A stretch of DNA of 33,825 nt from Chthoniobacter sp. (GTDB lineage: Bacteria > Verrucomicrobiota > Verrucomicrobiia > Chthoniobacterales > Chthoniobacteraceae), in assembly GCA_028293645.1 (NCBI GenBank), contig JAQGOK010000170.1, positions 1-33,825 of the forward strand. The letters are read 5' to 3'. Below, piece after piece: positions 1-7,200 of the stretch. The notes under the pieces were generated by a model. The model was not told where the DNA came from. It was given only the letters and a program-made list of their open reading frames with translations, and searched no databases. The position numbers were made by a program, and so were the translations under genes. Every line of letters starts with the position of its first letter. Position 1 is the first letter of the stretch.

Positions 1-571
1 CCGACATGAGCAGGCTCACCCCGAGGCTCAGCACCGCTACGTGCAGCAAGGGCAGGGGAGTGAGCAGAATCCAGGGAGTGACCCGCACGGCATCCGCCTG
101 ATTCGTGAAGAATTCGTAATAGCCCCAGAAGAGCGCGAGCGGCACGAGTTGGATGCCGAAGGCGACGACATTGGAAAGAATGACGGCGATCGGCACGATC
201 AGCCGTGGGAAATACACCTTGCCGAAAAGGTGCGCGTTGGTGACGAAACTCGAACCGGCGTTGGTGATGTTTTGCGAAAAGTAGTTCCAGCCCAACAGTC
301 CGCACAAATAGAAGAGCGGGCCGGGAATGCCGTCGGTCGGAATGCCCGCGACGCGGCCGAAGATGATCGCGAAGACGAGCGCGGTGAGCACGGGTTGCAA
401 GACGAACCAGAGCGGTCCGAGCAACGTCTGCTTGTATCGCGACGTGACGTCGCGATGGATCAGCAGCATCAGCAGGTCGCGGTATTGCCAGAACTCCTGC
501 CAATCGAACTTCAGCCAGCTGCGGCTCGGTTCGATGACGACCTCGTAGGCCGGTGCGTTCAGTTCTGCCAT
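1..571 (-). CDS. ABC-2 type transporter permease, partial (polysaccharide/lipid export type)
   Basis: This is the N-terminal part (about 190 residues) of an ABC-2 membrane permease; the frame stays open to the window edge. The start MAELNAPAYEV is followed by an amphipathic stretch with the family-typical pattern of 'RDLL...LIHRDVTSRYKQ' then 'LGPLWFVLQP', as in TagG/KpsM/Wzm-like permeases. Hydrophobic segments follow at roughly residues 50-75, 84-105, 122-152 and 165-190. Such permeases pair with an ATP-binding subunit, which must lie outside the window, and usually export polysaccharide or lipid-linked glycans. The start overlaps the end of the phosphopantetheinyl transferase gene by 13 bases (22 if the in-frame ATG at 580 is used), so it is probably translated from the same mRNA. 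Whether it exports the nonribosomal product or begins a neighbouring polysaccharide locus cannot be told here. Confidence 0.85.
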   Translation of the reverse strand, partial: MAELNAPAYEVVIEPSRSWLKFDWQEFWQYRDLLMLLIHRDVTSRYKQTLLGPLWFVLQPVLTALVFAIIFGRVAGIPTDGIPGPLFYLCGLLGWNYFSQNITNAGSSFVTNAHLFGKVYFPRLIVPIAVILSNVVAFGIQLVPLALFWGYYEFFTNQADAVRVTPWILLTPLPLLHVAVLSLGVSLLMS

Positions 572-1227
572 GACCAGCATTGAAAATCGAACTCACCGCT
601 CTCGACCGCAACGGCGGCGGTGTAACCCACAGCAGGTGCGAACTTCAGCAAAGCCCAGCGATCCGGCTCGGCCACGGTTGGGCCATTCGCCAGACCTTCA
701 CCGCCCGCCTTGAGCTGGGCTTCGATGCAGGTCCACGTGTCGTAGAATTTCCACGCCCGCTGCGAAGCAGGCAACAGCCGCAAATCCCACGCTTCCTCCG
801 GCTCGAAATAATGATCGGCGAGCGTTTCAAACGGCACGTTCTCGCGCATGAATTCCAGGTCCACGCCGACCTCCCGGCCGTGCGTCACGGCGAGAAGCAT
901 CAGCCCGTCTGAATGGCTCAGGTTGAAGCGCAGGGTTGTATCGCTCGCGAGTTGCGGCTTTCCATGCGCGCCGGTGGTGAGCCGGACCGCGGCCGGTGCT
1001 TCGTCCAGATAACGTCCGAGGATGTCGCGCAGGATGCCACGTCCGGCGATGAAACGCTCGCGATCGATCGCGAAGTGATAACGCTCGGCGCGCACGCATT
1101 CCGCCACGGATAAGGACGCGTACAGCTCTGGCGTGCTTTCCAGACGGGCGCGCCAGAGATGGACTTCGCCAGCACGGAGCGGGCTCGGCTCCTGGGCCGT
1201 GTTCCAATGTTCGAGTGCAATTAGCAT
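559..1227 (-). CDS. Sfp-type 4'-phosphopantetheinyl transferase
   Basis: Predicted to transfer the 4'-phosphopantetheine arm of CoA to the carrier-domain serines of the two upstream synthases. The chosen start (ATG at 1227) gives 222 residues, the usual Sfp size. It overlaps the TAA of the synthase by 7 bases; the longer open frame upstream is only antiparallel coding noise from the synthase end. Visible motifs are a 'GKPQL' stretch near residue 90, 'FNLSHS' at 101-106, the magnesium-binding GVDLE at 121-125 (Asp123, Glu125) and W-T-C-I-E-A-Q-L-K at 165-173 (Glu169, Lys173). The position before Glu169, lysine in most of the family (KEA/KES), is isoleucine here (codon ATC). Family assignment is firm; full activity is less certain because of that substitution. 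Confidence 0.9.
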   Translation of the reverse strand: MLIALEHWNTAQEPSPLRAGEVHLWRARLESTPELYASLSVAECVRAERYHFAIDRERFIAGRGILRDILGRYLDEAPAAVRLTTGAHGKPQLASDTTLRFNLSHSDGLMLLAVTHGREVGVDLEFMRENVPFETLADHYFEPEEAWDLRLLPASQRAWKFYDTWTCIEAQLKAGGEGLANGPTVAEPDRWALLKFAPAVGYTAAVAVESGEFDFQCWSWQN

Positions 1228-4200
1228 GAGAAAGAAAAAGAGGCGCGGTCGATCACCTCGCGGAGTTTGGCGCCGGCGGCGGGAGCGTGTTCGCGAATAT
1301 AAGAGATGTGGTCGCCGGGGAGAATATGCACTTCGAGTTCGCCTGGATGACTCTTGTCCCAACCGAGGGCGCCGAAACGGCGGTGCGCCTGCTCATCGAC
1401 CAGGAGCGTGACCTTGGTCGGATGCGGCTTGGGCGCGTGGGCCATGAGCTTGCGGGGATATTCGGTGAGCACTTCGCGCTCTGGCACTGCGGGATCCGGC
1501 ACGCGTGCGGTGGTTCCGCGGCGAAGACGTTGCCACACATAGCGGCACTTCTCACTCCAGCTGAGCTTCCCAAGTTTGTGCCAATGGCCCAACGCCGGGT
1601 CGCGGATGTGAGCTTCCCACCATTCCGTGCGACGCTTTTTGCGTTCCGCAGCGACGAATTCCTTGAGGCTGGCGGGATTCGGCCACTCGGCGCCGAGCAA
1701 GACCAGCAGCGCGACGTCCTTGCCCGCCGCCGTGATTTGGCGCGCCATCTCGTAAGCTACGATTCCTCCGACGCATTCGCCGCCCAGCAAATACGGGCCT
1801 TCCGGGTGAACGGCGCACATGTCGGCCACGAAATCTGCCGCGAGTTCCTCGACCGTTTTGTCAGGTAGCAGCTCCGTATTGGCACCACGCGCTCGCAAGC
1901 CGAGGATGGGCTGTGCGGGATCGAGGTGTCGGGCAACCTGCGCATAGACGAGGAACTCGATTTCGCCGCCCCATCCCCCTGGGATCAAGAACAGTGGCGG
2001 CCGCGAAGCGTCGCCGCGTTGGATGGTCACCACGTGTTCGCTGTGATCCGTGCCGGCTGGCCGCAGCGCGGCGGAAACGAAATCCGCGAGGCCGCGGATG
2101 GTTGGCGCCTCGAAGAGACATTGCACTGGGACATCGACGCCGAAGCGTTCGCGAATGCGCGCAATCAGGCGAATGGCGAGCAGGGAGTGGCCGCCGACCA
2201 GGAAGAAATCGTCATCGACGCTGGCCCGGTCGAGTTGCAGAAGCTCCTGCCAGGCGGCTGCGATTGCCTCTTCGACGGCGTTGCGCGGCGGAACACAGGA
2301 TCCTTCGCACGCACCATGACCCGAACGCGCTTCGGGCAGCGCACGGAGATCGGTTTTACCGTGAGGGGTGAGAGGGATGCTGGAAAGTGAAACGAAAGCC
2401 GCCGGCACCATATAGTCCGGCAACCGCGTGAGCAGATGCTCCCGCAGCTCACCGTTCAACGGCGTGTTCCCACGCGGCACTACATAAGCGACCAGTCGCT
2501 TCCCGCCTTCGGCTTCATCACGCGCCACGACGACTGCTTCGCGCACCCCCGAATGCCCGAGTAGTGCGGATTCGATTTCTCCGAGTTCGATCCGGAAGCC
2601 GCGAATCTTTACCTGCTGATCGAGGCGCCCGAGATATTCGAGATCACCGTTCGCCAGCATCCGCACGCGGTCGCCGGTTTTGTAAATTCGCTCGCCGGGC
2701 GCGAAAGGGTGAACGGGGAAACGTTCTGCCGTCAGTTCCGGACGGTGGAGGTAACCGCGCGCCAGCCCCGCTCCTGCCACGTATAGTTCACCGGGAGTGC
2801 CCGCCGTCACGCGCTGCCGGTTCTCGTCGAGAACGTAGAGCTGAAGGTCGGGAATCGGCGTGCCGATCACGCTTCCGGAATTCACGTCCGCGGCGGTCAA
2901 GGGTCGATACGTGACATGCACGGTGGTCTCCGTGATTCCGTACATGTTCACCAGTCGGGGCTGCTGGTCGCCGTGCCGCTCAAACCATGGTTTGAGGCTT
3001 TGCATCTCGAGTGCTTCGCCGCCAAAGATCACGGTACGGAGGGCGAGCGGTTGCTGCGACTTGGCGTCGGCTTCGATGAGTTGGCGGAAAGCTGATGGAG
3101 TCTGGTTGAGAATCGTGACCTGCTCGCGAACGAGCAATGCGTGAAACTCCTCCGGCGATCGGCTGGTGAGATAAGGCACGACCACGAGCCGGCCGCCGTA
3201 GAGCAGCGCGCCCCAGATTTCCCAAACCGAGAAGTCAAATCCCACGGAATGGAAGAGGGTCCAAACGTCGGCCGCGCCGAACTCGAACCAGGCTTTGGTG
3301 GACTCGAAAAGACGAACCACATTCCGATGCGTGACGCAGCAGCCTTTGGGCTGACCAGTCGAACCGGACGTGTAAATGACGTAGGCCAGCGAGTCCGGAG
3401 TTTGGCTGACCGGCTTCAGCGAAGTCGCAGGACCGAACGGCGGAAGCGCATCAAGGCAAAGGATCTGCGCTCCATTAATCGAAAGACGCTCTGCGGTTTT
3501 CGAGTCCGTGACGAGGATCGGCGCGCGCGAGTCTTCCAGGATGAAGGCGACGCGTTCCGGCGGATAGGCGAGGTCGATCGGCACGTAAGCGCCGCCCGCT
3601 TTGAGGATGCCGAGCACGCCGACGAGGAGATCGATGGAGCGCTCGAGGCAAAGCCCCACCAGCACTTCGGGACCGACGCCTTCCGCCTGGAGCCGAATCG
3701 CCAGTTCGTCCGCTCGCCGATCCAGTTCGCGGTAGCTCACTCGCTCATCTGCACAAACCAAAGCGATAGCGTCCGGAGTTTGCGCGGCGCGTTCGGCGAA
3801 AAGCTCGTGCAGCAAAGCGCTCCGGCACGACGGAGTGGTTGCAACTTCGGCGCCGTTCAATGGCATGACGTCCCTTGCGCCGTTCGGCTGGACCGGGATC
3901 GCCGTGCGTTCGAGCGGCAGCGCTTTGAGCGGCTGAGTGGGATCGCTTGAGGCTCCTTCCAGCAGGGCGACGTATTGATCCAGCCAGCGGAGAATCGTCG
4001 CGGAATCGAAGAGGTCCGTGTTGTAGTTGCAGATCAGACGGAAGCCGCGCGCGGTCGTGTCGCAATTCACGCCGAGGTCGAATTGATACGCGCTCCGCGG
4101 ATTGCTTTCGAGCCGATGCTCGAGGCCGGCGAACTGAATGTGACTGAGCGGCGGATCGACGTTGAAGATCACCGGAATCAACGGCACGCGGCCGGGCTCG

Positions 4201-7200
4201 CGAGAGAAGGAAAGCTGGCGCAGCAGGGAACCAAAGGTGATGCGCTGATGCTCGAAAGCGTCCAGCACGTTCCCCTGAACGGATTTCAGCAAGTCGATGA
4301 AAGTCTGCTCCGCGCGAAGCTGGGAACGCACCGGCAGCATGTTCACGCAGTGGCCGATCAGATGATCACCGCCCGCGAGATTCTGCCCTGCGCAGGGCAT
4401 CCCGACGGCCAAATCGTCCTGCCCGCTGAGACGGAAGAGCAACGTTTTGAAGCCGGCGAGCAGCACGCTCACAAGCGTCGCGCCATGTTGTGCGCCGAAA
4501 CGCGCGAGCCTCTGCGAAAACTCCGCCGGCAGCACGAGCTGTTCGGATGCACCGCGGAAGCTGCGTTGCCGCGGATACGGCCGATCGCCGGGTAACGTGA
4601 GGGTTGGCGGAATCGTGCGGTATTGGTCCACCCAGTAATCCCGGTCCGCCGCGTATTCAGGGGTCTCGCGCAGCTCGTGGACGAAGCGCTCGTACTCGCG
4701 CATGGTCATCGGCGCGGGCAGCGACTGCGCGCCGGAGTAAAGCGCCGCGAGTTCGTTGAGGAAAACGTCGCACGACCAGCCGTCGCAAATGACATGGTGC
4801 GCATTGAAAACCAGCGCGTGCTTTTCCGGAGCGAGCCGCACGATTTGCATCGCCACCAATGGACCGCGCTCGAGTGCAAAGACGCATTTGCCTTCGGCAG
4901 CGCGCAGCGAGGTGAACTGCGAAGTGCGTTCGGCCTCGTCGAGTGTGGAGAGATCCACCAGCGGGATCTCCAGCTTCAGTGCTGGCGCTATCGTCATCGT
5001 CTCGCCCGTCCGGTCGACGGTGCCGCGCAGCGACTCGTGCCGATCGACGACCGCATCGATCGCATGCCGCAGCGCTTCCGTTTCGAGCGCTCCGTCCAGC
5101 AGCAGGGTCCACGTCTCGTTGAACGAAGTGCTCGCGGTTTCGCTCTGCTGGCAAACCATCCAGATTTCCTGCTGCGCCTCGGTGATCGGCATCGCGCCGG
5201 GTTCCGCGACGGCGGCAACTTTGGTCCGCGAGAAGAAGCCGGCGCTTTCCAGTTCGGCAACGCTTTCTTCGAAGACTGCCACCACGCGCTCCAGATCGGC
5301 GTCGTTGTGGGCGGTGGAAACAAAGCACGGGCGATTCTCCCAAATATGGAGTCCGCGATGACGGAGGAGCGCGAAAAGCAGGCCGGAATATTTGAAGTCT
5401 GGTGCGGGGAGCACGAGCCAGTTTGAGGCGAAGCGTTGCGCGCTGAATGGCGAGCCCTCGAGCACACCATTGATGCCGTCGATCATGCGGCCGGCGCGTT
5501 CCGCCAGCGTCTGCTGAAGCGCCGGGCCGTGCTCTTTCAGATGCGTGAGGACGGCGCGCGCCGCGGCGAGTGCGAGCGGATGCCGCACAAACGTTCCAGC
5601 GAAAAACGTGACCGCTGAACCCGGGAACGAATCGTCGCCGAAATTCCAGGCACCGCCGTCGAAAGCATCCATGTATTCCGCACGGCCGACGAGAGCTCCG
5701 ATGGGCAGACCGCCGCCGAGCACTTTTCCATACGTCGCCAGATCCGCACGGACGCCGAAGTAAGCCTGTGCGCCGCCGAGATGGCAGCGGAAACCGGAAA
5801 TGATTTCGTCAAAGATCAGTGCAATGCCGCGCTGCTCAGTCAGCGCACGGAGCTGGTGCAGGAACTCCCGCGGTTGCAGTGCCGGATGGCGGCTCTGCAC
5901 CGGCTCGACGATTACCGCTGCAATGTCGTCCGCTTGCGCGGCGATGACCGCGAGCGATTGCGAGTCGCCGTATTCGAGGATGATCGTGTCCGCGACTGCG
6001 GCATCCGGAATGCCGGGCGCAACGGGCCGCACCGCGTTGCCCGCGCGACGCCCGAGCACTTCGTTATCAATGCCGTGATAACTCTCGCGGAAATAAACGA
6101 TCTTCGTTCGGCCCGTGACCGTTCGCGCTGCACGCAAGGCGCCGGTGACCGCTTCTGAACCGGTATTGCAAAAGGTCGCCCGCTCCATCCCGGTGATTTC
6201 GCAAAGGAGCGCGGCGACTTCGCCCGCGAGCGGTGAAGTGGGGCCGATCTCGAGGCCGCGTCCGAGTTGCTCCCGGATTGCTTCGACGACGAATGGCGGC
6301 TGATGACCCAGCATCGCGGCGCCGAAAGAAAGCGTGAGGTCGAGCCACTCGTTGCCGTCGATATCCCAGATCCGCGAGCCACCGGAACGGTTGGCGACGA
6401 TCGGATAAACGATCTCCTTCCACTGCTGCTTGAAGCCGGCGGCAGCACGTGGATCGGCAAAGTGCGCGCGGTTTTGCTGGGTGTGGCGTTTCGATCCGCC
6501 GGTGCGCGCGTTGTAGCGGCCGATGAAGGCATCGAGCCAGCGTTGCTGCTGCTCGGTGAGACTCGTGCCAAGGTCACGTTGCAGCGGGCGAAAAGGACCG
6601 TGGGTCGTCGCTTCGTCGGTCGTCGGGCCGACATCGGGCGGAGCGGATTCGGGAGAACTCGGACTGGGCGCTGCAACTTCAGCGGGGATCGCGGCGGCGA
6701 GAGCGTCAAGCGTGCTGAGATCGCCCAGCAGCTGGCGGACGGTGATCTTGGTTTTGAACTTCCGGGTGAACGTGAGCGCAACCTGGGAAAGGAAAAGCGA
6801 GTCGAACCCGAGATCGAGGAGGCTTGCGCTGCCGGCGCAGTCGCCAAGGTCGATGCCGGAAAGATCCGTGAGCAGACCCTTCACGCGGGCGAGAGAGGAC
6901 TCCGCGGGAGTGTCACTGTTTGCACCGGGTGATTGGGAATCAGGCGTGACCTCCGCGGCAGCGGAACTGTGCGTGCTGTTGCTGCGGGCAACGAAGGTTT
7001 CGGGCGGGGCTTCGCCATCGGTGCCCGCGGTGGCAATGGGCATCGGAACGCCAGGCGGGAGATCAGCGAAGTAACGCTGGCGCTCGAAAGGATAGGTCGG
7101 CAGCGCGAGGCGACGATATTCACGAGCCCCGTGAGCAGCGCGCCAATCGAGCGGAACGCCGGCCAGCCAAAGCCTGCCGAGCGCGGTGGCGAGCGATACC

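Noticed and set aside
41-583. Plus-strand 180-codon open frame at the left edge
   Set aside because: It is the antisense of the partial ABC-2 permease, whose hydrophobic pattern and RDVTSRYKQ-type motif are convincing.
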